DNA of 41,787 nucleotides, from positions 1-41,787 of IMG/VR virus record IMGVR_UViG_3300048088_000060. One strand, given 5' to 3'. Both the position numbers and the translations under genes were made by a program. Below the pieces are notes generated by a model. That model had not been told where the DNA came from and searched no databases. It was given only the letters and a program-made list of their open reading frames with translations. Positions within the stretch are counted from its first letter, which is position 1; every line of letters begins with the position of its first letter. Origin of the DNA: a virus. Positions 19,924 to 27,326 of the stretch are shown here, one piece after another.

Positions 19924-21276
19924 ATGGCAGATACCGCCCTCGGCTCCCCGTTCCCATCGGGTTCCGCCGTCACTGGGACCGAGCAGGTCGCCGGTGGCGG
20001 TCCCGCCAGCGTCTACACCAGCGCTGTCGGCTACTACGGCCCGACCGGCCCCAACAACAACCCCAACACCGGCTATGGCGTCGCTCCCACCACTGGCACC
20101 ACCATGATGGGTCCGGCCATCCAGGTGATCTGGAGCAAGGAGATCTTGTTTCAGGCCATGCCGGTCCTGCGCTTCGAGCAGTTCGCCATCAAGAAGACCG
20201 AACTCGGGGTGATGCCCGGACTGACCGTGAACTTCATGCGTTATAACAACTTGCCGATCCCGTCGGGACCGCTGGTTGAGGGCGTCCGCATGCGGACCTA
20301 CGCCCTGTCGGCGCAGCAGTACCAGATCAAGGTCGCTGAGCAAGGCTTCGGCGTCGCCGTGACGGAACTGCTCCTGAACGCATCGTTCGATGACGTCATG
20401 GCCTCGGCCTCTCGTCTCCTCGGTCGCAACATGGCGCTGTACATCGACACGCAGGCCCGCACCTCGCTCCAGCGCTCCACGTCGGAGGTCTACGGCTACG
20501 CCAAGCCCACGGCCATCAACACCGGCTACGGCGTCTACGAGCCGGGCACGGTGGCCCCGAGCTACGCCGCTGTGACGGCGGGCGGCGGCGGCTACTTCCT
20601 CACGATGCACACGATCAAGGACGCCGTCGAGGTCCTGGCGTCCAAGAACATCCCCCGCATGGGCGAGACGTACGTGTGCTTCGTGCATCCCCACCAGAGC
20701 CGCCGTCTGCGTGACACCCCGGAGTTCATCGAGGTGACCAAGTACGCATCGCCCGGGAACTTCATGCTGGGCGAGATCGGGCGTCTGAACGACGTCGTCT
20801 TCATCGAGACGACCCAGATCGGTGCCCCGTTCAACAAGACGGTGTGGCCTGCCACGCTGGCCGACGACCCCTCGGTCGCCCAGGCCTACTGGCGGCAGGA
20901 CACCCTGGGTGTGGCTTCTCCGGCCACGCCGGACGTGTCGATCGACCAGCCGCAGCCCGCAGGCTCCGGTGTCGGCCCGCCCAACCTCGGTGGTGCTGGT
21001 GTGGACACCAACCTGGAGTACGCCTACGTCGGCCCCGGCGCTGTCGCCACCCCCGGGTGGGGTCAGTACTGGCCTGGCGGTGGCCCTGCGGGTCTTCCGA
21101 CCTACGAGGGCCTCATGGTCGGGGACAACGCCTTCGGGCACGCCATCAGCCTCCCCGTCGAGCTTCGTGACGGCGGCGTTCTCGACTTCGGTCGTGAGCA
21201 CGCCCTGGCGTGGTACGGCATCTGGGGCTTCGGCACCATCACCGACTCGGCGGTCGTTCGCCTCGTCACCAACTGA
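19924..21276 (+). CDS. Major capsid protein, N4-gp56-like
   Basis: The 450-residue protein has the N4-gp56-type HK97-fold order: F-E-Q-F-A-I-K-K near 85, G-L-T-V-N-F-M-R-Y-N-N-L-P near 98-110, L-V-E-G, then Q-Y-Q-I-K-V-A-E-Q-G-F-G-V-A-V-T-E. A domain with V-C-F-V-H-P-H-Q follows near 257. A Gly/Pro-rich stretch at about 335-405 before the final strand is larger than expected and may be a surface insertion. GAGAGGATT precedes the ATG, and a strong terminator follows the stop. Confidence 0.85.
   Translation: MADTALGSPFPSGSAVTGTEQVAGGGPASVYTSAVGYYGPTGPNNNPNTGYGVAPTTGTTMMGPAIQVIWSKEILFQAMPVLRFEQFAIKKTELGVMPGLTVNFMRYNNLPIPSGPLVEGVRMRTYALSAQQYQIKVAEQGFGVAVTELLLNASFDDVMASASRLLGRNMALYIDTQARTSLQRSTSEVYGYAKPTAINTGYGVYEPGTVAPSYAAVTAGGGGYFLTMHTIKDAVEVLASKNIPRMGETYVCFVHPHQSRRLRDTPEFIEVTKYASPGNFMLGEIGRLNDVVFIETTQIGAPFNKTVWPATLADDPSVAQAYWRQDTLGVASPATPDVSIDQPQPAGSGVGPPNLGGAGVDTNLEYAYVGPGAVATPGWGQYWPGGGPAGLPTYEGLMVGDNAFGHAISLPVELRDGGVLDFGREHALAWYGIWGFGTITDSAVVRLVTN
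20240..20250. repeat. GTTGTNACAAC-like site with GTTATAAC core
   Basis: GTTATAACAAC, one mismatch, inside the capsid gene, encoding R-Y-N-N with AT-rich codons. Confidence 0.4.
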
Positions 21277-21292
21277 GCACACTCGTATGCAC

Positions 21293-21322
21293 AGAGGGGG
21301 GCGGCTTCGGCCGTCCCCCTCT
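21293..21322 (+). terminator. UUCG-loop terminator after the capsid gene
   Basis: A 13-bp stem (AGAGGGGGGCGGC against GCCGTCCCCCTCT, one G-U pair) closed by a C(UUCG)G tetraloop on the plus strand. It lies 16 nt past the capsid stop. It should separate or attenuate the connector and tail genes from the highly expressed head genes. Confidence 0.85.
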
Positions 21323-21342
21323 TGCCTTGAACAGGAGCAACC

Positions 21343-21690
21343 ATGGCATCAGCCCGCCAGCCCGCAGGAACGCCAGAGACAGTCGATCCCTCCGTCGAGG
21401 GGGGTGAGGTCACGCCCGGCATGACCACCATGGCCGAGATGTTCGGCACGCCCCAGGTCGTGGACGAGGTGCAGGAGCTACCCATCCAGCAGCCGCTGGG
21501 TGAGGCCGTCTGGGTCGTGCGGCCCAACGCCGACATCGAGGAGATGACGGTGGGCCTCCCCGACAACCACTTCAACATGAAGGCGGGCACGAGGTACAGG
21601 GTTCCCGAGCGAGTGGCTCAGATCCTGTATGAAAGGGATCAGTTGATGGAGATGCCCATCCGGTACGACGAAGCCCTACAGCGGAGGTAA
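21343..21690 (+). CDS. Unknown head-region protein (115 aa)
   Basis: The disordered N-terminal 35 residues are followed by a small domain with V-W-V-V-R-P-N-A-D-I-E-E-M-T and a helical end. CAGGAGCAACC precedes the ATG. It is the first gene after the capsid terminator and could be a head completion or decoration factor; no family is recognised. Confidence 0.6.
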   Translation: MASARQPAGTPETVDPSVEGGEVTPGMTTMAEMFGTPQVVDEVQELPIQQPLGEAVWVVRPNADIEEMTVGLPDNHFNMKAGTRYRVPERVAQILYERDQLMEMPIRYDEALQRR

Positions 21691-21693
21691 CCC

Positions 21694-22266
21694 ATGAGCC
21701 TGGTCACTGTCCACGGCCCCAACACGATGTACACCACCGAAGGCGGGGGAGCGTCAATCCCGTCGTCCGGGGGCGGCATTGCCCAGGCCACCAAGAGTCC
21801 CACCAACGGCCTCCAGTTCTCCTTCTCGGTGCCCAACCCCGGCGCCCGCCCGGCTGCCGACTTCGACTGGACCTTCACCGGCCCTGGCAGCCCCGCAGCG
21901 CAGCCCGACAAGTTCAGCGGCACGGTGCTCTTCACCGGGGCCGGTGCGGTCAGCATCATCTGCACGGTGGCGGCGGGTGCTGGCCCGCCTGCTGGTGGCA
22001 CCTACACCGTCAACGCCACGGCGACGGCGGGCACGCCTCGCATGGTCGAGCGGAGCGCTGAGCCGGACATGAGCAAGCCAGCGTTGAAGCCCGAGGAGTC
22101 AACGCCCGAGGTGGAGGTGGGCTACGACCCCGCCGCTCACACCGTGGACGAGGTGATCGAGTACGCCGAGGAGCATCCGGACCAGGTCCCCGACATCTAC
22201 GCCGCCGAGCAAGCGGGCAAGCAGCGCTCCACGCTGTTGTCACATCTGGAGCACATGCAGGCGTAG
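21694..22266 (+). CDS. Ig-like domain protein with helical C-terminus (190 aa)
   Basis: Residues 35-112 alternate beta strands in a PKD/Ig-like pattern (D-F-D-W-T-F-T-G-P-G, V-L-F-T-G-A-G, I-I-C-T-V-A-A-G, Y-T-V-N-A-T-A). After a Glu/Pro linker, residues 143-185 form two helices (V-D-E-V-I-E-Y-A-E-E-H-P-D-Q ... A-G-K-Q-R-S-T-L-L) that resemble the E-R-A-G-K-x-R motif of head-tail connector proteins. It may be a capsid decoration protein or a connector with an Ig domain. CGGAGGTAAC precedes the start. Confidence 0.6.
   Translation: MSLVTVHGPNTMYTTEGGGASIPSSGGGIAQATKSPTNGLQFSFSVPNPGARPAADFDWTFTGPGSPAAQPDKFSGTVLFTGAGAVSIICTVAAGAGPPAGGTYTVNATATAGTPRMVERSAEPDMSKPALKPEESTPEVEVGYDPAAHTVDEVIEYAEEHPDQVPDIYAAEQAGKQRSTLLSHLEHMQA
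22236..22246 (+). repeat. GTTGTNACAAC-like site (1 mismatch)
   Basis: GTTGTCACATC at the 3' end of the Ig-like gene, 25 nt before TCARTG site A6. The two word families come close together here. Confidence 0.4.
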
Positions 22267-22271
22267 GGACC

Positions 22272-22284
22272 CATTGACATTGAC
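22272..22284 (-). repeat. TCARTG tandem site A6, intergenic
   Basis: Minus strand GTCAATGTCAATG in the 30-nt gap before the collar/fibre gene, ending just before its ribosome-binding site (GTAGGAGC). Confidence 0.65.
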
Positions 22285-22296
22285 GTAGGAGCACAC

Positions 22297-23844
22297 ATGG
22301 TCAACAGGGCCGGTTTCATCGTCCAGAACGCCGTCACGGCCGGGGCCAACCTGGACCTGGCTGAGCCTGACGCTCTCGACTTCAACATGCTGGGCAACAT
22401 CCGCCACGGTGTGCTTGGTTCGGACCCGAACGCCTGCAAGGTCAGTGTCAATGGATCGAGCTACACGATCACCGTGGCGCCGGGTGTCGCCGTGGTGGAC
22501 GGGGCACTCGTGCGGACGGGTGGGACGGTCCCCCTGCCCGGACCCTCCCAGTCACCACGGTTCGATCTGATCACGGTGGATGGGGGCGGGACTGCCGGTG
22601 CCATCGTCGGCACTCCCGACCCGAACCCGGTCTTCCCCGACTACGACGACACGGTGACGGTGCTCGCCGCCATCATGATCCGGCCAGGTGGCAACTACCC
22701 GCAGGCCGGGGACGTGACCGACAAGCGGCTCATGCTGATGCAGCGGTTCGTGACGGCGGTCAGTGCCGGGTCGCTGCTCCACAACGGCAACCCGGCCAAC
22801 CTGGCCCCGCTGTTCGACATTGACTTCAACGGGCGCATGGTGTGGGACGGCGACGGCACGGCGTTGGAGCGCACCAGCACCAAGACCTTGCGGGTCGGGG
22901 ACAACCTGGTCGTGGCGGGCACGCTCTCTGCTGCCGCTATCGCAGCGGTCGGGGACCTGAACGTCAGTGGCGACATCATCGCCACCAACTTCCTCCAGGG
23001 CGCTGGTCCCCCTTCGGGCACGGCCACCCTCGGGGACCTCTACAAGAACCTGACTGACGGGTCAATCTGGGCCTACCAGACCACCGGCTGGGTGCAGCTT
23101 TCGACGGTGCCCATCCCTGCCGGTATGACGATGATGGGCTTCATGACCACCGCTCCAGCGGGATGGCTGTTGGTCAACGGCCAGACCATCTCCAAGGCGG
23201 CGTCAGGAGGCCTGTGGGACGCCCGGCCCGACTGGCAGCTTCCTGGTGGCACCCAGATGAAGCTCCCCGACGCCCGGGACTGCTTCTATGGCTGGGGCGC
23301 TCCCGGTGTGAGGTTCGGCAACGTGGCACCCCAGGTGCAGTTGACCGTGGCCAACCTGCCCCCGCACAAGCATCTGGTCAGTCCCACGACGGACGCAGGA
23401 GGGGCGCACGGCCACACGGTGAGCCAGACCCCGGCTGGGGCGCACAGCCACACCACCGTGCAGCCCAGTGGCGCCCACAACCACTCCATCTACGACCCGG
23501 GGCACTCGCATCCGCCGCCCCCGGACGCCGACGCCTACGTGACCCGCACCATCGGTGGTGGCCCGAAGCGGCTGCTGGATGGCCCCTGGGACGTGGGCTT
23601 CGATCCGGGTACGGGTGTGAACGTCGATGTGTACCAGCACGGCACCACCGGCATCCAGACCACGACAGCGGGGTCCAACCACGACCACCCCACCGACGTT
23701 CAGGGCAACCACACCCACGGCTTCGCCATCGATTCCGGGGGCGCAGCGCACTCGCACCCCATCAGCGAGAACACCATCGGCTCTGGGATTCCGATCGACA
23801 TCCGCCCGCCCGCCATGGGCATGTACCTGTTCGTGAAGATCTGA
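22297..23844 (+). CDS. Tail-collar fibre protein with HxH repeats (515 aa)
   Basis: Residues 1-270 are a beta-rich attachment and shaft region. Residues 280-330 match the phage tail collar domain (P-A-G-W-L-L-V-N-G, L-P-D-A-R-D-C-F). Residues 350-500 carry about ten H-x-H motifs (A-H-G-H, A-H-S-H, A-H-N-H, G-H-S-H, N-H-D-H, N-H-T-H, A-H-S-H), like the metal-binding needles of long tail fibres. It ends in M-G-M-Y-L-F-V-K-I, a typical collar-fibre end. It probably mediates host adsorption. It contains site A7. Confidence 0.8.
   Translation: MVNRAGFIVQNAVTAGANLDLAEPDALDFNMLGNIRHGVLGSDPNACKVSVNGSSYTITVAPGVAVVDGALVRTGGTVPLPGPSQSPRFDLITVDGGGTAGAIVGTPDPNPVFPDYDDTVTVLAAIMIRPGGNYPQAGDVTDKRLMLMQRFVTAVSAGSLLHNGNPANLAPLFDIDFNGRMVWDGDGTALERTSTKTLRVGDNLVVAGTLSAAAIAAVGDLNVSGDIIATNFLQGAGPPSGTATLGDLYKNLTDGSIWAYQTTGWVQLSTVPIPAGMTMMGFMTTAPAGWLLVNGQTISKAASGGLWDARPDWQLPGGTQMKLPDARDCFYGWGAPGVRFGNVAPQVQLTVANLPPHKHLVSPTTDAGGAHGHTVSQTPAGAHSHTTVQPSGAHNHSIYDPGHSHPPPPDADAYVTRTIGGGPKRLLDGPWDVGFDPGTGVNVDVYQHGTTGIQTTTAGSNHDHPTDVQGNHTHGFAIDSGGAAHSHPISENTIGSGIPIDIRPPAMGMYLFVKI
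22441..22453 (+). repeat. TCARTG tandem site A7
   Basis: Exact GTCAGTGTCAATG in the collar-fibre gene, read as K-V-S-V-N-G. It is 157 nt from site A6 in the opposite orientation. Confidence 0.6.
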
Positions 23845-23990
23845 TGCCCTACCGCAAGCCCGACGAGGGCATCATCCAGCAAGCGGTGGAGCTTTCCTCC
23901 GAGGGGCTGGAGGAGATCCCCTACGCCTCGGAGATCGTGGACAAGGGGCCAGGCGGTCCAGGCCTGGACCCGGAGTGGGAGCCAGCATGA
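23844..23990 (+). CDS. Very small acidic protein (48 aa)
   Basis: The ATG shares a base with the upstream TGA, and the stop overlaps the next start as ATGA, so it is coupled on both sides. The product is acidic, with one helix (E-G-I-I-Q-Q-A-V-E-L-S-S-E-G-L-E-E). It may be a fibre-associated chaperone, judged only by its place after a fibre gene. Confidence 0.55.
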   Translation: MPYRKPDEGIIQQAVELSSEGLEEIPYASEIVDKGPGGPGLDPEWEPA

Positions 23991-24634
23991 CCGACATCGT
24001 CGCCCCTGCGGAGTGGTTCGTGCCGCCGTACCCGAAGGCCCTGGTGCCCGACTACTCGGGCTACGCCCCGGGTGCCGTCAGCGGCGCAAGTGGTGGGACA
24101 GGAGCCGCTGACGGCGGGGCATCTTCGCAGGTCCCTACGAGCTACGACCTCTCGTGGGTGGCTGGAGACACCGTCGAGTTCAAGTTCTTCTTCCCGAACG
24201 TGTGCTGGGTGGAGGTTGATCCCGGCTCCACGCAGGCGCTGTGGGAGTACACCACCTGGCGCTCCCAGGTCCGCACGTCACACTATTACTACTATGGCTA
24301 CTGGTGGCCTCCCACTTTCCCGATGGGTGCTCGCATCATGGAGTTCGTCTGCACCGCTGAGTATGTGGAGGACGATCCGGACAAGGGCACTGGCACCTGG
24401 GTCACCCTTCGGGGCGGCACGTCGTGGCCTGGCGACTTCAAGTGGGATCTCCAGTCCGAGGCCCACACCAGCACCCTCGATCCGTACTTCTACGAGGCCC
24501 ACACCTGGTACCAGGGCAACGTCAAGGTGCTGCCCCAATACACCTCACCCACGCTGTACCCGCCGAGCAACTGGCCGGTCTACTCCTTCGACTCGAACCC
24601 CTGGCCGCATCAGGGGCCGTATCTCTACCCGTGA
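23987..24634 (+). CDS. Aromatic-rich unknown virion protein (215 aa)
   Basis: It is very rich in Tyr, Trp, Pro and Phe (for example a run of four Tyr then G-Y-W-W-P-P near residue 100) and beta-strand-like, which suits a fibre-tip or carbohydrate-binding protein. The N-terminal 55 residues are Gly/Ala-rich. The G-Y-W-W/Y-Y-Y-Y style recalls the protein at the right window edge (G-Y-W-Y-Y-Y-T), but homology is not shown. Function unknown. Confidence 0.55.
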   Translation: MTDIVAPAEWFVPPYPKALVPDYSGYAPGAVSGASGGTGAADGGASSQVPTSYDLSWVAGDTVEFKFFFPNVCWVEVDPGSTQALWEYTTWRSQVRTSHYYYYGYWWPPTFPMGARIMEFVCTAEYVEDDPDKGTGTWVTLRGGTSWPGDFKWDLQSEAHTSTLDPYFYEAHTWYQGNVKVLPQYTSPTLYPPSNWPVYSFDSNPWPHQGPYLYP

Positions 24635-24649
24635 GGTGAGGAGGTGGAC

Positions 24650-24832
24650 ATGCAGGTCAGGGTCGATGTCACCGAAGACGAAGGCGTGCGTGTTACGACA
24701 ACCTACGGGCCGGTCCTGTTGTCCGTAGTCTTCGACCTGGCCGACGAGGAGGCAGTCATCGACGTCATTCGCCAGGGCTTCGCAGATGCCCGCAAGCTCC
24801 ATGAGGAGAAGGTCCATGTGCTCCCCGGCTGA
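24650..24832 (+). CDS. Small unknown protein (60 aa)
   Basis: ATG at 24650 preceded by GAGGAGGTGGAC. It has a compact beta-beta-alpha look: V-R-V-D-V-T-E-D-E-G, V-L-L-S-V-V-F-D-L, then a long helix. It overlaps the next gene by 17 nt. No family is recognised. Confidence 0.6.
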   Translation: MQVRVDVTEDEGVRVTTTYGPVLLSVVFDLADEEAVIDVIRQGFADARKLHEEKVHVLPG

Positions 24833-25619
24833 GATCGCTCAGAAGGTGCGCTACAAGCTGAGGGACTTCGGGCACTACTTCGAGGTGCCCTACACAGCGG
24901 CGCCCATCTACACCATGCGGCTGCCTCACCCCCTGGTGGACAAGGACAAGATCACCGTCTGGCAGCCCGACTCCACGGAGATCCCGTCTGGCCCAGACAC
25001 CTGGGAACTGGACCAGCGCAACGGCATCATCAAGTTCCGGGACCCCAACACCATCGCTGACGGCGTGGGCGTCTCGGGCTATTACTACGAGTGGTTCCTG
25101 GACGAGGACCTGGAGTACGCCGCTGGCATCATGACCAACCAGCACCTCTACGACTCCGACAAGGCTGACAACGGCAGCGACTTCTCGCCCGTCGAGTGTG
25201 ATGTGCTGGCGACCGGCGCTGCGGCTCAGGCGTACTACGCCCTCATGGCCGAACTGTCCCTCGACGTTGATGTCTCAACACCAGAGGGCATCAGCATCCC
25301 CGCTACGCAGCGCTTTCGCCAGGCGACGGAGATGGCGGGGCACCTCGCCCAGGTCTACACCGACGAGGCAGCCATGCTGGGTGTGGGCCTCAACAAGGTG
25401 GAGCAGTTCTGGTTGCGCCGGGTGGCCTACCTCACCAACCGCCTCGTGCCCATCCTGCGGGAGCGGGAAGTGGATGATCCCCATCCTCCGCTGCGACTGC
25501 TGCCGCCCATCCCTGCGGGCCTCCAGGACGGCGAGGGCGACGCCGTCTACATGCCTGAGCCGCCTGGTGGCATCGGCTACGGCGGCTGGACCACTCTCGG
25601 TACGAGTGGGTTGCCATGA
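24816..25619 (+). CDS. Head-tail connector (adaptor) protein (267 aa)
   Basis: The N-terminus begins with a short helix and R-Y-K-L-R-D, then a beta-rich part with I-T-V-W-Q-P-D and G-I-I-K-F-R-D. It is followed by a long helical part (about 115-210) like the helical core of connector proteins (A-A-A-Q-A-Y-Y-A-L-M-A-E-L). The C-terminus is Pro-rich. This architecture and position suit an adaptor below the portal. GAGGAGAAGG precedes the ATG. Assignment is by layout. Confidence 0.65.
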   Translation: MCSPAEIAQKVRYKLRDFGHYFEVPYTAAPIYTMRLPHPLVDKDKITVWQPDSTEIPSGPDTWELDQRNGIIKFRDPNTIADGVGVSGYYYEWFLDEDLEYAAGIMTNQHLYDSDKADNGSDFSPVECDVLATGAAAQAYYALMAELSLDVDVSTPEGISIPATQRFRQATEMAGHLAQVYTDEAAMLGVGLNKVEQFWLRRVAYLTNRLVPILREREVDDPHPPLRLLPPIPAGLQDGEGDAVYMPEPPGGIGYGGWTTLGTSGLP

Positions 25620-26155
25620 TCGACACCCGCCGAGAGGCCGCTCACATCGCCAGGGAGATGGCTCGTTATCACAACGAGATCGGTGAGGCCGTCATCTGGT
25701 TCAAGTTCGACACCGAGAACAGCCACTATGACCGGGTCTACAACGAGGGGGGCAAGGCCTGGAGGCGGGGCCTGAGCGTAGCCACGCTGTGGATCGACCA
25801 GGGCGAGGCTCCGGAGCAGTACCTCCCCGAGGGGCGCCGTCCCTACGTGACGCTGCGCTTCGCCGTGTCGGCGGTGGCCCTCATGGAGTCGGGCGTCGGC
25901 CAGCAAGAGGCCCACGGCCATCGGGTCTGGGACCAGGGCCTGCTCCAGGACTTCTGGATGGACGACCGGAACAACGACGTCGTGTACTACGACGGGCGAT
26001 ACTGGGAGGTGTCCAACTTCCAGATCCGGGGCCGCATCCAGGTGGACACCGTGGTCGGGGTGACCTGCACCGAGACGTACCCCGAGGATGAGTACACCTT
26101 CGACTTCCCGCCCAACACTCGACCTCCGGTGCTCAACCCTCTGAGGGAGGACTGA
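25616..26155 (+). CDS. Head-closure/neck protein (179 aa)
   Basis: A short N-terminal helix is followed by a beta-rich domain, with R-P-Y-V-T-L-R-F-A-V-S near 80 and D-V-V-Y-Y-D-G-R-Y-W-E-V-S-N-F-Q-I-R-G-R near 121, a pattern of small beta-barrel head-completion proteins. The start overlaps the upstream stop as ATGA. The hairpin-forming CTCGTTATCACAACGAG (25662-25678) lies in its early codons. Confidence 0.6.
   Translation: MIDTRREAAHIAREMARYHNEIGEAVIWFKFDTENSHYDRVYNEGGKAWRRGLSVATLWIDQGEAPEQYLPEGRRPYVTLRFAVSAVALMESGVGQQEAHGHRVWDQGLLQDFWMDDRNNDVVYYDGRYWEVSNFQIRGRIQVDTVVGVTCTETYPEDEYTFDFPPNTRPPVLNPLRED
25665..25675. repeat. GTTGTNACAAC-like site within a 17-bp inverted repeat
   Basis: GTTATCACAAC flanked so that CTCGTT and AACGAG (25662-25678) pair perfectly around 5 nt. 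Confidence 0.45.
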
Positions 26156-27093
26156 TGGCTGCCCCCGGCTCCGCTACCGCAACGGTCTGGCCCGACTGGG
26201 CCAACGGCTTCGACAACTGGCGTGAGCAGGACGCCGAATGGCTGCGCAACCGCATCGTCAGCCCCTTCCCTGATGTCGCAACACGTGACACCATCATGAA
26301 CCCGGTGGCCAAGAGCTTCGGCATGATGTCGATCCTCCAGGCGGGGTCGGTGGCCGGGGCGCCGGACTTCTGGAACGGGGCGGCGTGGGAGTCCATTCGG
26401 TACCCCAACCTGAACGTCACCTCGGACGCCACCAGCGTCACGTTGAAGCGCCAGGGAGCGGGGTCCGGCATCCAGTTGATGAACGACGGCTCCGTGAACA
26501 CGGTGAAGAACGTCGTCGGCACAGGTGGCATCGGCTACGTGGGGGACACCACCGGCATCTCCATGAAGATCGGCGCCAAGACGGTCAAGTTGGCCACCGA
26601 TGCCACCCAGTTGACCATCGACTCCCCCGTCTCGATCGCTGGGGGACTGACACTGACAGGCGCCCTTAGCGTAAATAGCGTAAATGTGACGGCGGGGCTG
26701 ACCGTGGGGGGCACCCTCGGCGCTCAGGCCATCACGGCGACCACGCTCACGGCCAGCGGCCTGGTGGCGGGTGGCAGTGTCAATGGTGGAGATGCACAGT
26801 TGGCGACGGTGGGCATCTTCGGTGTGCTGCGTCATCGCAGTGGCGGCACCGGGGTGGTGAGCGTGGGGTCGGACTCCACGTTGAAGATCGATGGGGCGAG
26901 CCTCGCCGTCAACCCGCCGACCACTTTCGCTGGCACGATCACGGCCAATGGGGTGACCAACTTCGTGGGGCAGCCCAACTTGGCCATCACAGGCAAGACG
27001 TCGGTCATGGTGGCGGGCATCGTCGCCGTGGCGGGCAACACGCCACCAGGGTCGCTGAACGCCCCTGACGGAACCTTGTACGTCACCTACTAG
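26155..27093 (+). CDS. Repetitive beta-structured fibre protein (312 aa)
   Basis: From about residue 85 the protein is a series of short Gly/Thr/Val/Ala strands (T-L-T-G-A-L-S-V, T-V-G-G-T-L-G, I-T-A-T-T-L-T-A-S-G) typical of trimeric beta-helical fibre shafts, ending in a P-D-G-T-L-Y-V-T-Y tip. It carries two TCARTG sites (A8, A9). It is probably a receptor-binding or short tail fibre subunit. Confidence 0.65.
   Translation: MAAPGSATATVWPDWANGFDNWREQDAEWLRNRIVSPFPDVATRDTIMNPVAKSFGMMSILQAGSVAGAPDFWNGAAWESIRYPNLNVTSDATSVTLKRQGAGSGIQLMNDGSVNTVKNVVGTGGIGYVGDTTGISMKIGAKTVKLATDATQLTIDSPVSIAGGLTLTGALSVNSVNVTAGLTVGGTLGAQAITATTLTASGLVAGGSVNGGDAQLATVGIFGVLRHRSGGTGVVSVGSDSTLKIDGASLAVNPPTTFAGTITANGVTNFVGQPNLAITGKTSVMVAGIVAVAGNTPPGSLNAPDGTLYVTY
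26645..26657 (-). repeat. TCARTG tandem site A8
   Basis: Minus strand GTCAGTGTCAGTC, last base off consensus, in the fibre gene. Confidence 0.45.
26773..26785 (+). repeat. TCARTG tandem site A9
   Basis: GGCAGTGTCAATG, second base off consensus, 128 nt from A8 and in the opposite orientation. Confidence 0.5.
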
Positions 27094-27101
27094 GAGGACC
27101 C

Positions 27102-27326
27102 ATGAGCGACAAGATCTACTTCCCGCCCGAAGGCACCGACAACCCGCCCGACCCCGAGACTGGTCGGGTCATGGCGGCGCTGGACGCCATCGAGGCTCGC
27201 CTCATCCAGGAGGTCGAAGGCCTCTTCGTCCAACTCGGCGCCAAGGCCGAGGGCGTCAAGGCCCGGCTCGATGCCATCATGGCCAACGTCGATGCCAAGA
27301 TTGACGAGATCGCCGCTCGTCGCTGA
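27102..27326 (+). CDS. Small coiled-coil protein (74 aa)
   Basis: Residues 23-70 form an uninterrupted helix with heptad spacing (M-A-A-L-D-A-I-E-A-R-L ... V-K-A-R-L-D-A-I-M-A). AGGAGGACCC precedes the ATG, and the stop shares a base with the next start. It probably assembles with the flanking fibre proteins. Confidence 0.65.
   Translation: MSDKIYFPPEGTDNPPDPETGRVMAALDAIEARLIQEVEGLFVQLGAKAEGVKARLDAIMANVDAKIDEIAARR

Noticed and set aside
19903-21282. Long open frame of 459 codons on the minus strand
   Set aside because: It is the mirror of the capsid gene, with Arg/Gly/His/Val-rich shadow composition and no start signal. High GC makes antisense frames open.
22272-22284. TTGACA in the TCARTG sites as a -35 box
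   Set aside because: The minus-strand form contains TTGACA, but no -10 lies at 16-18 nt in most copies, and many copies are mid-gene in either orientation.
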